A DNA stretch of 64,000 bases from Bdellovibrio sp. NC01 (GCF_006874625.1 NZ_CP030034.1:3162001-3226000); one strand, 5' to 3'. Numbered from the stretch's first letter, positions 1 through 8,098 are shown. Translations and numbers: made by a program. The notes: a model not told the origin generated them from the letters alone.

Positions 1-1146
1 CGCATGCTGATCTAGTTCTTCGAGCGTGCTTTCAAGATTCACGGTCATTTGATTAAAGCTTGAAATCAAATCGTTGATCTCTTCAGAGCCAGATTTGATA
101 TTCAAAGTGGTATAGTCACCACCGGCCACCCTGCGGGTCGCTCGTCCCAACTGCACAATTGGAATCGATAACTGCCGCGCCAGATAGAAACCAAACCATG
201 TTGCCGCCAACAAGATCACAAAGGTCATTAACACCAAGATGATCAAGTAAATCGACTTCAACGGATATTCGAGAGGATTGATATCCCGGAATTCATCATA
301 CGCGGTCGAAATGTCATCCATCTTCGAAACCAGTGACAACGGCAAGAAGCTAGAGACAACAATGGCACCCCGATCGGCACCTTCTTTCACCGGAACGATC
401 ACGCGCACTAAGTTACCATCGCCAAATTGATGGATGATACTGGCTTCGGCTTGAACCTTAATACCTTTTTGCAAGAATTCCAGCGACACGGCGGGAACCG
501 TTGGAACGGTGTCGTCTTCCGCAGAAACGACGATGCGTTTACCGAATAGCGACGGATAGTATTCCACTGCATCCAACGCGAATTCTTTACGTAAGGTTTC
601 GATCTTATTTTTGATTTGCTCTGGATTGTAGATGGGACGAACCGAATCTGCGATCTGATGCGCGAAGTGATAGTTCTTTTTCTTCGCATTGAAATAATAA
701 GCGTTCGTGACTTCGATTGAGCTTTTTAATACGCCCGCCATCTTGGCACTGAACCACTTATCGAAGCTTGAGTTGATATAGAACACCGAAATGATGAACA
801 TCAAAACTGTCGGAATGAACGAAAATGCCACGAAGGCCGCGATCAGTTTTGCTTTAAGACTGCTTCCGAAGATTTTCCCTTGCCGTTCAACGAAGACCTT
901 CACGACGTTGCGGAAGATCATGAACAACAGCAACAACAACAGCACGATGTTGAAGTTCACCAGACCGAAAAAGAAAATACTATGAACGAACGGAAGCTGC
1001 TGACTGGTTGCGAAGAGACGGATCTCAAACCACGTCAGTAAAACGAACAAAAACGACACCAAGAGAACAATAAATATTTCTCGGCGTCGTTTTTTGAACT
1101 CCTGGGGACCAGGAGGAAGAAAGTCATCTTTGTGTTGTGTACTCAT
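1..1146 (-). CDS. NtrY-like membrane sensor histidine kinase, N-terminal part (runs off left edge)
   Basis: The ATG at 1144-1146 opens a reading frame that stays open to base 1, giving 382 residues without a stop. I read hydrophobic segments at about residues 24-40, 57-79 and 101-124, then an extracytoplasmic stretch. A fourth membrane segment at about 290-315 leads into a HAMP-like region with an RRVAGGDY motif and a coiled coil that ends at the window edge. This order (three membrane spans, sensor loop, span, HAMP) matches NtrY-type nitrogen-regulation kinases; the PAS, HisKA and ATPase domains would lie outside the window. It starts only 17 bases after ribH on the same strand, so it may be read from the riboflavin operon. 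The kinase assignment is an inference, because the catalytic part is not visible. Confidence 0.75.
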   Translation of the reverse strand, partial: MSTQHKDDFLPPGPQEFKKRRREIFIVLLVSFLFVLLTWFEIRLFATSQQLPFVHSIFFFGLVNFNIVLLLLLLFMIFRNVVKVFVERQGKIFGSSLKAKLIAAFVAFSFIPTVLMFIISVFYINSSFDKWFSAKMAGVLKSSIEVTNAYYFNAKKKNYHFAHQIADSVRPIYNPEQIKNKIETLRKEFALDAVEYYPSLFGKRIVVSAEDDTVPTVPAVSLEFLQKGIKVQAEASIIHQFGDGNLVRVIVPVKEGADRGAIVVSSFLPLSLVSKMDDISTAYDEFRDINPLEYPLKSIYLIILVLMTFVILLAATWFGFYLARQLSIPIVQLGRATRRVAGGDYTTLNIKSGSEEINDLISSFNQMTVNLESTLEELDQHA

Positions 1147-1163
1147 TCCCCCACAATCCTAAA

Positions 1164-1733
1164 TTACTTCTTAGATTTTTTCGCGGATTTTTTTGCAGCC
1201 TTCGCTTTTGACGCTGCATCTTTAACTGGCTTCTTTGGAGCTGCTTTAGCAGTTGCTTTTGCTTTGGGAGCTGAAGCCGCCATCATTTTAGCAGTTTTCA
1301 AAGTCGCAGGGATCTCTTGAGTCAAACCGATCATTTCCATAACAACTTGAGCTGCTTCCGCACCTTTATTGCCATGAGAGCCGCCAGCGCGAGCTAATGC
1401 TTGCTCTTCGTTTTCAGTTGTCAAAACACCAAAACCAACTGGCTTTTTATAATCCAACATCAAACGAGTGATACCGTCCGTAACTGAATTGCAGACATAA
1501 TCGTAGTGAGTAGTATCCCCACGGATCACAGCACCCAAGGCAACAACGCCATCACAACCCGCGTCCAAGAAAGCTTGGCACGCCAAAGGGATTTCAACCG
1601 CACCTGGAACAAGTGCTGCGAAGATTTCAACACCTTCACAAGACTCAAGATAGCTAATGGCGCCTTCTTCCAACTTTTCAGTGATTTCGTTATTCCAACG
1701 AGCAGTAACTACTCCGACTTTGATATTTGCCAT
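1164..1733 (-). CDS. ribH: 6,7-dimethyl-8-ribityllumazine synthase with lysine-rich C-terminal tail
   Basis: Lumazine synthase condenses 5-amino-6-ribitylamino-uracil with dihydroxybutanone phosphate, the next-to-last step of riboflavin synthesis. Residues 1-140 carry the family motifs GAVEIP (44-49), the GAVIRGDTTHYDYV loop with His76, and GFGVLTTEN (100-108). The usual length is about 155 residues; this protein has 189, and the extra C-terminal part (about 147-189) is an Ala/Lys/Pro tail with 16 lysines, like a histone H1 tail. Its ATG overlaps the ribBA stop by one base (TAATG), which suggests translational coupling. The enzyme call is firm; the role of the tail is unknown. Confidence 0.95.
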   Translation of the reverse strand: MANIKVGVVTARWNNEITEKLEEGAISYLESCEGVEIFAALVPGAVEIPLACQAFLDAGCDGVVALGAVIRGDTTHYDYVCNSVTDGITRLMLDYKKPVGFGVLTTENEEQALARAGGSHGNKGAEAAQVVMEMIGLTQEIPATLKTAKMMAASAPKAKATAKAAPKKPVKDAASKAKAAKKSAKKSKK

Positions 1734-2863
1734 TAGTGGGCCCCTTTACAATTTTCGATCGCTACAATTTCAACAATTTCTAAATCAAATGCTTTCAAGC
1801 CCACTTTTTTCTCGGGCTTGTTTGTGATCAGGCGAATTTTATTCGCGCCAATTTCGCGCAAGATCTGCGCACCGATACCGTAATCTCTTTCATCCATAAG
1901 CGGAGTGGAAGGACGAACGTCTTCCATACCAACAAGGACTTGCAATTCTTGTGAAAGATTGGCTGTGCGATTGTTACCGCGCAAAAGAACAAAAGCACCA
2001 GAACCTGCTTCTTCAATCATTTTGAAGCTTTCAGCAACTGATGAAGCACCCGTTTGCAACGCCGACATGAAATCACGAGTGAAGTTGTCAACGTGAACAC
2101 GCACCAATGTCGGATGATCTTTTTTGATCTCGCCTTTTTGCACGACAAGATGTTCAAGACCGTCCACCGTGCTTTTGAATACACGCGCTTTATAGTTTTC
2201 ACCGAAAGACGCTGGCAACGAAATGCTTGTTAGCTCTTCCACCAAAGTTTCATTCGCCAAACGGTAGGCAATCAAATCAACGATCGTACCGATTTTGATG
2301 TTGTGCTTTTTAGCGAATTCGCGAAGATCCGGAACGCGAGCCATCGAGCCATCGGCATTCATCACTTCACAAATAACCGCTGCTGCATTTAAGCCCGCCA
2401 TGCGCGCAAGATCCACACTGGCTTCTGTGTGACCCGCACGTTTCAACACGCCACCTTGTTGCGCGCGAATAGGAAAGATGTGACCAGGCATGTGAACGTC
2501 AGTAGGTTTAGCATGAGGATTCGCAGCCACTTTACAAGTGTGCGCACGATCCGCAGCAGAAATACCCGTCGAGATACCTTCTGCGGCTTCAATCGAAACT
2601 GTGAACGCTGTTTTGTTCGGAGCATAGTTGTATTCATCACGAACCATCAACGGCAATTGCAAACGATCCATTTGTTGTGCAGTCATACACAAACAAACCA
2701 AACCGCGAGCTTCCGTGATCATGAAGTTGATCGCTTGAGCATTTACGTGATCTGTCGCCAGGATCAAGTCGCCTTCGTTTTCACGATCTTCATCGTCAAC
2801 AAGGATCACGATTTTACCGGCGCGGACGTCATCGATAATTTCTGGGATTGTATTGAATTCCAC
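1733..2863 (-). CDS. ribBA: 3,4-dihydroxy-2-butanone 4-phosphate synthase fused to a degenerate GTP cyclohydrolase II-like domain (RibBX type)
   Basis: The N-terminal half (about residues 1-205) is a RibB domain: it carries the acidic loop DDEDRENEGDL (23-33) and makes dihydroxybutanone phosphate from ribulose 5-phosphate. The C-terminal half aligns in outline with GTP cyclohydrolase II, but the zinc-binding cysteine cluster that normally follows VRVH is absent (here VRVHVDNFTRDFMSAL) and the catalytic arginine-glycine segment is missing. It retains RDYGIGAQIL and the IRLITNKPEKK region. This is the arrangement described as ribBX in Proteobacteria, where the second domain lacks cyclohydrolase activity. 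The start is GTG at 2861-2863, with AAAGGA upstream inside the ribE end. A separate ribA would be expected elsewhere in the genome. Confidence 0.9.
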   Translation of the reverse strand: MEFNTIPEIIDDVRAGKIVILVDDEDRENEGDLILATDHVNAQAINFMITEARGLVCLCMTAQQMDRLQLPLMVRDEYNYAPNKTAFTVSIEAAEGISTGISAADRAHTCKVAANPHAKPTDVHMPGHIFPIRAQQGGVLKRAGHTEASVDLARMAGLNAAAVICEVMNADGSMARVPDLREFAKKHNIKIGTIVDLIAYRLANETLVEELTSISLPASFGENYKARVFKSTVDGLEHLVVQKGEIKKDHPTLVRVHVDNFTRDFMSALQTGASSVAESFKMIEEAGSGAFVLLRGNNRTANLSQELQVLVGMEDVRPSTPLMDERDYGIGAQILREIGANKIRLITNKPEKKVGLKAFDLEIVEIVAIENCKGAH

Positions 2864-2865
2864 GT

Positions 2866-3465
2866 TTAGTCCTTTTTCACTTCAAGAGATCTTTGAATTG
2901 CACGAGCCATGTAGTCAGGCTCAACATTGATGCGACTGCCTGGTTTGAACTCGCCCAAGTTTGTGCGTTTGATCGTTTCAGGAATCAAGCATACAGAAAC
3001 TGTTGAGCCATTCAATTCATTCACTGTCAGGCTGACACCATTCAAAGTGATTGAACCTTTTTTCCAAACAAATGGCAGGATGGTATTGGCAACTTGCACG
3101 TCCAAGAAGAACGATTCGCCCTGAAGCTCAGCGCGAGTCACAGTTCCAAGGCTGTCGACGTGACCAGTCACAAGATGACCGTGAATACGGTCGCCAAAAC
3201 GCAAACTTCTTTCGAGATTTACGTTTTTACCTAGCCAGCTTGTAGGGTTCCACTCAAGAACCTTGATTGTTTCCGCCGCCAAAGCAAACGTCATCGTCTG
3301 CTCGTCAAAGGCTTCCACAGTCAAGCAAACGCCATCACAAGCGATGCTATCACCAAGCTTTATATCATTGAATTCACTAGGTTTTTTGATTTTAATACGA
3401 TAGGCATTAACAAGCTCTTCAGAGCTCGTAATGGGCATCACGGATTCTACAATTCCAGAAAACAT
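2866..3465 (-). CDS. ribE: Riboflavin synthase alpha chain
   Basis: Riboflavin synthase dismutates two lumazine molecules to riboflavin. The 199-residue protein begins with the hallmark MFSGIVE and has two tandem lumazine-binding repeats. Repeat one runs to about residue 95 and includes GDSIACDGVCLTV; repeat two contains GHLVTGHVD and the parallel GSITLNGVSLTVN. Length matches the family (about 200-220). It is the first visible gene of ribE-ribBA-ribH, ending two bases before the ribBA GTG. No ribD is present in the cluster. I did not recognise an FMN riboswitch in the 85 bases upstream, although the next gene leaves little room for one. Confidence 0.95.
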   Translation of the reverse strand: MFSGIVESVMPITSSEELVNAYRIKIKKPSEFNDIKLGDSIACDGVCLTVEAFDEQTMTFALAAETIKVLEWNPTSWLGKNVNLERSLRFGDRIHGHLVTGHVDSLGTVTRAELQGESFFLDVQVANTILPFVWKKGSITLNGVSLTVNELNGSTVSVCLIPETIKRTNLGEFKPGSRINVEPDYMARAIQRSLEVKKD

Positions 3466-3550
3466 AAGGGCCTCTAGCTTAATGGCCGAGACCCTACACT
3501 TTAGCGCCTAAATTGGCAAGGAAAGTGGACGATTTTTCAGAGGGAAAACC

Positions 3551-4720
3551 CTATCTGCCACCAGTCGCTTTTGAAGCCACCGTTTGGCTGCCGGATGATG
3601 TCGAAGCCACAGAGCTTGATGTCGGCTGAACACCCGCTGCTGGCGGAACATAGTCGGCCGCGTGGAATTTGAAGAGCTTCACTTTCGCGCCAATAACTGC
3701 ATTGTAGTCGTTCTGTTCAATCACGCGACCACGAGAGATCTCGTCACCGACGGAATCGATTTCAATTTTTGCAACCGCGGCACCCGCAGAAGCGACACCA
3801 CCTAGATATTTTGAATTACAAGGCTCGCCTTCCCAGTAGTATTCTTCGTTGTACACCAACAATTGGTCGCCCGGTTCAAGGCCCACGTCAGTACCACCCA
3901 CGATAATCAAATGCGTGTCGTGATTTGCCATCACACGTGTGTACCATTCTTCTGATTTCAATTGATCACTCAAACCAGAAACGGCTTTCGTCAAAGCGGT
4001 CTTAGACACTGTCGCAAGCGGCGTTTGATAGTAAGCACTTGGGCCCACACTGAAGGCACCAAAATTCAAAGAGAAGTTCACTGCTGTTTTCGTTTGCTTA
4101 GATGTGACATTCGAAGCCGCAACAACTGTCGAGCTGAGAGGACGAGTTGCAATCATCGACAAATCAAGTTGCGCGAATTGCAAATTCAAACCCGCTGACG
4201 CCAAACCATTCGTTGGATATGCACCTGCAGGCGTAAAACCAAGAGTAATACCGCCACCACCGATCAACTCAAACGAGTTCACTGAACCAGCGATCTTAAC
4301 TTGCGGCACGTTCACCATACACCAAGCTGTCTGTGCGTATTGCACATCATAGCTATCTGTTTTACCTGCTTCAACAGCAGACGCTTTCATCATCGCGCTA
4401 TCAGCTTTAGATAGATTGAAAAGATTTGTATCGCCATTTGCATTCGTCGTTGACGTCAATGGAGCTGTTGCAATTGGTGGAGCATATTTGAAAACAAAAT
4501 CTTTGCTTTCTTGTAGCACGCCGTACACTTGTTGATTCGCAACAAATTGGAAGTCAAAACTTCCACCAGGAAAATTAACTGCGCTCGATTTGATCGAACC
4601 CATGTCGACAATTTTTTTCAGAGCGCGCTCTGGTACTGCTGCTTGTTGCTGACATTTCTGGTTACCCATTGTCATTGCAGCCCCAGCGACGAGCACTGCG
4701 ATTTTTCCAATCGTCTTCAT
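3551..4720 (-). CDS. Secreted or membrane-anchored protein of unknown function with a C-terminal FlgT/SH3-like region
   Basis: I chose the ATG at 4718-4720 because it is preceded by GGGAAGGGAACAGGAAG and begins a hydrophobic signal-like segment (MKTIGKIAVLVAGAAMTMG). An upstream extension in the same frame is charged and lacks a signal. A cysteine follows at residue 23, but NQKC is a poor lipobox. The 389-residue protein has a middle portion rich in Ser, Thr and Ala. A segment at about 260-350 contains THLIIVGGTDVGLEPGDQLLVY and a later GRVIEQN, which resembles the small beta-barrel found at the C-terminus of FlgT-type proteins (inference). The last 30 residues are Ser/Thr-rich. Nothing in the neighbourhood gives a function. 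Confidence 0.7.
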   Translation of the reverse strand: MKTIGKIAVLVAGAAMTMGNQKCQQQAAVPERALKKIVDMGSIKSSAVNFPGGSFDFQFVANQQVYGVLQESKDFVFKYAPPIATAPLTSTTNANGDTNLFNLSKADSAMMKASAVEAGKTDSYDVQYAQTAWCMVNVPQVKIAGSVNSFELIGGGGITLGFTPAGAYPTNGLASAGLNLQFAQLDLSMIATRPLSSTVVAASNVTSKQTKTAVNFSLNFGAFSVGPSAYYQTPLATVSKTALTKAVSGLSDQLKSEEWYTRVMANHDTHLIIVGGTDVGLEPGDQLLVYNEEYYWEGEPCNSKYLGGVASAGAAVAKIEIDSVGDEISRGRVIEQNDYNAVIGAKVKLFKFHAADYVPPAAGVQPTSSSVASTSSGSQTVASKATGGR

Positions 4721-5069
4721 CTTCCTGTTCCCTTCCCCATGGGTCATCGGTGACCGCAGGGTTCGAAAATTGTTTCGGTGTTCACGCACAGTATACGGAT
4801 TTTGGTCTGGGAACTTAAAGCGCGGCTAAGTACACAAAAAAATTGGGAAATGAAAAACTAGTTTCACTATGGGACACGATAAGTGTTGGAAATAATTCGA
4901 GAGTCAAAAAATTCGCAGCATTCAAAAAATTTTCGCTTGTCGAATTCTTAGACTGTTTTACTGAAAAGTTATGTGACACTGTCTAGAGCGCAAATTCTAA
5001 ATGTCTAAAACTTGATCGAAAGCTTTAGACATCGTTATGTATCTTTGGACGCAGAATGTTCTAAGAAAA
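4721..5069. other. Non-coding interval between two minus-strand genes
   Basis: About 350 bases contain no plausible gene. On the minus strand a TATACT lies near 4788-4793 with a weak TTAAGT 17 bases upstream, a possible promoter for the gene ending at 3551. The remainder is AT-rich, with an imperfect palindrome at 5001-5032 listed separately. Confidence 0.4.
5001..5032. repeat. Inverted repeat downstream of the outer-membrane protein gene
   Basis: ATGTCTAAA at 5001-5009 is matched by TTTAGACAT at 5024-5032. The arms extend to 13 bases with one mismatch around a short loop. There is no T-run on either side, so it is not a typical intrinsic terminator. It may still stabilise the 3' end of the minus-strand transcript from 5070-5594, or bind a protein. 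Confidence 0.5.
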
Positions 5070-5594
5070 TTAGAACGAGCCGCCACCCGACAAGATGATG
5101 AAATACTGAACTTCATCATCAGGAAGTTTCACGTCGTTCTTATCTGTACGAGTTGTATAGTAGTGAGTAACTTGCGCACCACCACCGATTCGCAATCCAC
5201 CAAGATTAAAAACCAAACCTGCTTTTGCAAATGCACCGTTTGAATCTTCATTGGCAAAACGCAAACCCGGGCCCGCGAAGACGTCAACACCAAAGCCACG
5301 ACCTTCTGTGTACAGCGAACCTTCCACAAGCAGGGCTGTATCCAAACCGTAGACAGTGTTAATTGTCGAACCAAATTGCGTGAAGATCGAGTTGCGCCAG
5401 TTCAACCAGTCTTGAACCCACCAGTTCAAACCCAAATCAAGCTCTGTGTAAGAGTTGCCATTGTATGAACCCACACCACCGCTTAAATCATAAGTCAGCG
5501 GACGTCTGCTGCTGCTAGCTGGAGAACGCTCTGCTGCGAAAGAGTATGAAGATAAAGACAAAACACAAAGAGTGATTGCAATAATATTTTTCAT
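5070..5594 (-). CDS. Small outer-membrane beta-barrel-like protein
   Basis: The 174-residue product starts with a clear signal peptide (MKNIIAITLCVLSLSSYSFA, cleavage after AFA or AA). The rest is alternating aromatic/glycine-rich strands such as GSYNGNSYTELDLGLNWW, GVDVFAGPGLRF and GLRIGGGAQVTHYY, and it ends in Phe (ILSGGGSF), as outer-membrane barrels usually do. The size fits an eight-stranded barrel. No family could be named from sequence alone. It is a single gene with no close same-strand partner. Confidence 0.75.
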   Translation of the reverse strand: MKNIIAITLCVLSLSSYSFAAERSPASSSRRPLTYDLSGGVGSYNGNSYTELDLGLNWWVQDWLNWRNSIFTQFGSTINTVYGLDTALLVEGSLYTEGRGFGVDVFAGPGLRFANEDSNGAFAKAGLVFNLGGLRIGGGAQVTHYYTTRTDKNDVKLPDDEVQYFIILSGGGSF

Positions 5595-5760
5595 AACTCC
5601 ATTTCAAAATTTCGACGACACCTAGTCAATCGTTTTAAGTTTGCTAAAGCTTCAATGGGGCTAATAGTCCCGTCCTCGTGGCGTGGTTGAACATGAACAG
5701 GAGTAAGCTCGCATTAGTTCGCGGACCACGTAGGCATCAATTCTGCTTCAAGAAATTCAT

Positions 5761-6270
5761 ATGATGAACGAACTAAAAATCGCTTTATTGACGACACTGT
5801 TTTTGGCGACCACGACAGCTTACGGCTTGGTCCCGTCAGAAATAGAAGCCGGCGCCAAACTGCTGGGCGCAAATATGGTCGATGAAGTGAAGTTTGAAGA
5901 AGGCAAAAGCACTTTGACAGCACAATCCAAAGCCGATCTGGCAGCTTTAATGAATGATGCCAAAAAGAAAGGTCAGATCGAAGAAGTTAAAATTGCAGCG
6001 TGGGCTGACAAAGACTATCCCGACGACAGCACAAAAAGTTCATCGCAGGATTTAAAACTCAGTGCCGCCCGCGCAAAAGAATTAAAAGAATATCTGAATA
6101 ATGATTTAGGTGTACGTACCGTTAACACTTACAACATGAGTGAACGCCCCAATCCATTGCAAAAGGCCGTCGGCTTTGCTCCTAAAGACGACGGCAACAG
6201 CATGGATGGCGGTTATATCTTCACGCGCGTGCAAAGATCAAAAGCAGTTCTTATGATCTATCTTCAATAG
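5761..6270 (+). CDS. Secreted OmpA-like domain protein
   Basis: The 169-residue protein begins with a signal peptide that ends near AYG. The body resembles the peptidoglycan-associating OmpA C-terminal fold: VKFEEGKSTLTAQSKADLAAL (residues 43-63), then a KLSAARAKELKEYL helix that corresponds to the S..RA..V..YL segment. The usual Asp/Arg pair that binds diaminopimelate is not fully clear, so wall binding is an inference. Two ATGs stand in tandem at 5761 and 5764 and either may be used. Its last 20 bases overlap the end of the convergent sigma-54 activator gene. Confidence 0.7.
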   Translation: MMNELKIALLTTLFLATTTAYGLVPSEIEAGAKLLGANMVDEVKFEEGKSTLTAQSKADLAALMNDAKKKGQIEEVKIAAWADKDYPDDSTKSSSQDLKLSAARAKELKEYLNNDLGVRTVNTYNMSERPNPLQKAVGFAPKDDGNSMDGGYIFTRVQRSKAVLMIYLQ

Positions 6271-7234
6271 AGCGTAAACGTCGATACAAAGTTTTGCGAT
6301 CTATTCCCAAATCACGGGCCGTCTTATCTTTCGCTCCCCGATTCACTTCAAGAGCATACTGAATATAAAGCCGCGTGATTTCTTCAATCGGCATGATTTT
6401 TTTCTGTGGCAGCTTTTCAATAAGAAATTGCTGCAAGTTTGATGACGGAACTTTTAAATCAGAAATACTTGGCGAAGAACGCATCAAACGCAAATGTTCG
6501 ACTTCCACCTGTGGAGTCGTACACAACACCGCAGCCCGCTCAATTAAGTTTTCAAGCTCACGCACGTTACCCGGCCAGTTGTAGTTTAACAAGATTTCGA
6601 CAGCACCTGTGGAAAAACCTGTGATCTCTTTTCCATTTAAAGTGGCAAAGCGACGAAGGAAATATTGGGCGAGCGGCAAAATGTCTTCCTGACGCTGGCG
6701 CAGTGGCGGCACTTCGATAGAGATAACATTTAATCTAAAAAATAAATCTTCGCGGAATGTTTTCCGTTTGATCGATTCGTGAAGATTTTCATGGGTCGCA
6801 CAGATGATGCGAATATTAATAGGTCGATAATTATTTTCTCCGACGCGTTTAATTTTGCGCTCTTGAATCACGCGCAATAATTTTGCCTGCAAGTTGATAT
6901 CAAGATCGGCAATTTCGTCTAAAAAAACAGTTCCCCCTTCGGCTTCTTCAAAAAGACCCACGCGCGCAAGTCCCGCCCCGGTGAATGCGCCTTTGGCGTA
7001 ACCGAAAAGTTCTGATTCAAGAAGATTGTCTGGAATAGCTGAACAGTTCAGCGGTACGAAAGCTTTTGCTTTTCGTTTGCTATGTTCATGAATCATTTGT
7101 GCAATGACTTCTTTGCCGGAACCACTTTCGCCAACGATTAAAACATTGGCTGAACTTTCTGCGACCTGCTTCGCAAGTTCGACGGCTTCGATAAAGGCGG
7201 GGCTTCTGGCGATAACTTCTTTGTGACTCTGCAT
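6251..7234 (-). CDS. Sigma-54-dependent transcriptional activator without receiver domain
   Basis: I chose the ATG at 7232-7234 because AAAGGAG stands seven bases upstream; an in-frame upstream extension of 33 codons has no such site. The 327-residue protein has an AAA+ sigma-54 interaction domain from the start. It contains Walker A GESGSGKE, the GAFTGA loop that contacts sigma-54, Walker B GGTVFLDEIADL, and the arginine-rich REDLFFRLNV. It ends in a Fis-type helix-turn-helix (TARDLGIDRKTLYRRL). Only about 15 residues precede the ATPase, so its activity must be set by a partner protein or by its own abundance. Its targets are not visible. Confidence 0.9.
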   Translation of the reverse strand: MQSHKEVIARSPAFIEAVELAKQVAESSANVLIVGESGSGKEVIAQMIHEHSKRKAKAFVPLNCSAIPDNLLESELFGYAKGAFTGAGLARVGLFEEAEGGTVFLDEIADLDINLQAKLLRVIQERKIKRVGENNYRPINIRIICATHENLHESIKRKTFREDLFFRLNVISIEVPPLRQRQEDILPLAQYFLRRFATLNGKEITGFSTGAVEILLNYNWPGNVRELENLIERAAVLCTTPQVEVEHLRLMRSSPSISDLKVPSSNLQQFLIEKLPQKKIMPIEEITRLYIQYALEVNRGAKDKTARDLGIDRKTLYRRLRSIEDRS

Positions 7235-7424
7235 TGCCCAACTCCTTTCACAGTATGAAGTGACTTCTCTTAGAGAAATACTCCACGTTCCAGTTTTCCC
7301 CAATGCAAAAGCGACGTTCTTGCTCGAAGACATTTACACTTTCAATTAACAAACGAAAGGCTGGTGGGCATCACTATTGCTTCAGAAGTTAATAAGAGCA
7401 TTTCCGCAATCAAGGAGGTTTAAC

Positions 7425-7598
7425 ATGTTACGTGCTGCCATTGCATTTTTCATCTTGGCCATCGTCGCATTTGTGTTAGGTGCGAACGGTGTCGCTGGTC
7501 TTTCAGTGGAAATTGGTCGAATGCTATTGATCGTATTCTTGGTTTTAGCTGTGATCAGTTTCTTCATCGACTTGATTGGCCGAAGAGGACATCGTTAG
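7425..7598 (+). CDS. DUF1328 (YtjA-like) small membrane protein
   Basis: This 57-residue protein starts at the ATG with AAGGAGG seven bases upstream; an in-frame upstream ATG lacks a site. It has two membrane segments (about residues 2-24 and 31-50) separated by GANGVAGLSVEIGRM, and a basic tail RRGHR. This matches the DUF1328 family of small inner-membrane proteins, often seen with stress genes. Function is unknown in the family. It is followed by an intrinsic terminator, so it is probably transcribed alone. Confidence 0.85.
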   Translation: MLRAAIAFFILAIVAFVLGANGVAGLSVEIGRMLLIVFLVLAVISFFIDLIGRRGHR

Positions 7599-7623
7599 TT
7601 AACAGTCCTGATCTGCCACGAGC

Positions 7624-7657
7624 AGGGAGATTTTCCACTCGGGCTTTCTCCCTTTTT
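7624..7657 (+). terminator. Intrinsic terminator after the DUF1328 gene
   Basis: AGGGAGA (7624-7630) pairs with TCTCCCT (7647-7653) and is followed by a short T-run. The loop is long (16 bases). Confidence 0.6.
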
Positions 7658-7709
7658 GCGACTTTCAATTAACAGAAGCCGCGGCTTTGTCGTATCGAAA
7701 AGGCCGCTA

Positions 7710-7737
7710 GGGCTTTCGTTTTTTCCAACGAAAACCC
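7710..7737 (-). terminator. Hairpin downstream of the Ser/Asn-rich small gene
   Basis: GGGCTTTCGTT (7710-7720) and AACGAAAACCC (7727-7737) form an 11-base stem with one mismatch, 13 bases beyond the stop codon of the minus-strand gene at 7750. No T-tract follows, so termination is uncertain. Confidence 0.4.
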
Positions 7738-7749
7738 CAGCCGTTTGGA

Positions 7750-7950
7750 CTATCTATCAGTGCGAGAGTTAGAAGAGCCTCTGTTGCTCCCAACGTCTCT
7801 TGATGAGTCTGATGATCTTTGATTTGAACTGTTGCTAGAGTTTTGATTGCGATTCAAATCTCTTGAATTGCTTGAAGAGCTACCGCTTGTTCTTGAAGAA
7901 GAAGAGTTCGATGAATCGTTCATGTTTCTGTTTGATCTTTCGTTACCCAT
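7750..7950 (-). CDS. Ser/Asn/Arg-rich low-complexity small protein
   Basis: A 66-residue frame starts at an ATG preceded by an ideal AAGGAGG with a six-base gap, which is the main reason to accept it. The product (MGNERSNRNMNDSSNSSSS and similar to the end) is almost entirely Ser, Asn, Arg, Asp and Gly, with no hydrophobic core and no signal peptide. It is therefore probably disordered. The composition is hydrophilin-like, but no family is recognised. It stands alone between convergent and divergent neighbours, with a hairpin after the stop. Confidence 0.65.
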   Translation of the reverse strand: MGNERSNRNMNDSSNSSSSRTSGSSSSNSRDLNRNQNSSNSSNQRSSDSSRDVGSNRGSSNSRTDR

Positions 7951-8039
7951 AGGGCCTCCTTGTTAGTTGTATAAGCGTCACTGCTTACATAAGCCCTACT
8001 TAAGCAATATCTCTGCCAATGTCTGATTGAGTATCGGCA

Positions 8040-8072
8040 AAAAAAATCCCGCTGAGCATTCACACAGCGGGA
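8040..8072 (-). terminator. Intrinsic terminator of clpB
   Basis: On the minus strand an eight-base stem (8065-8072 with 8047-8054) is followed by ATTTTTTT, just beyond the clpB stop. This is a classical rho-independent signal. Confidence 0.85.
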
Positions 8073-8098
8073 GCAAAAATATTTTTTTCCAACAACTT

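Noticed and set aside
2429-2869. A 146-codon plus-strand frame inside ribBA
   Set aside because: It lies wholly antisense to a well-recognised enzyme gene and resembles no family.
3466-3550. A possible FMN riboswitch in front of ribE
   Set aside because: The 85-base space is too short and none of the conserved RFN boxes could be recognised.
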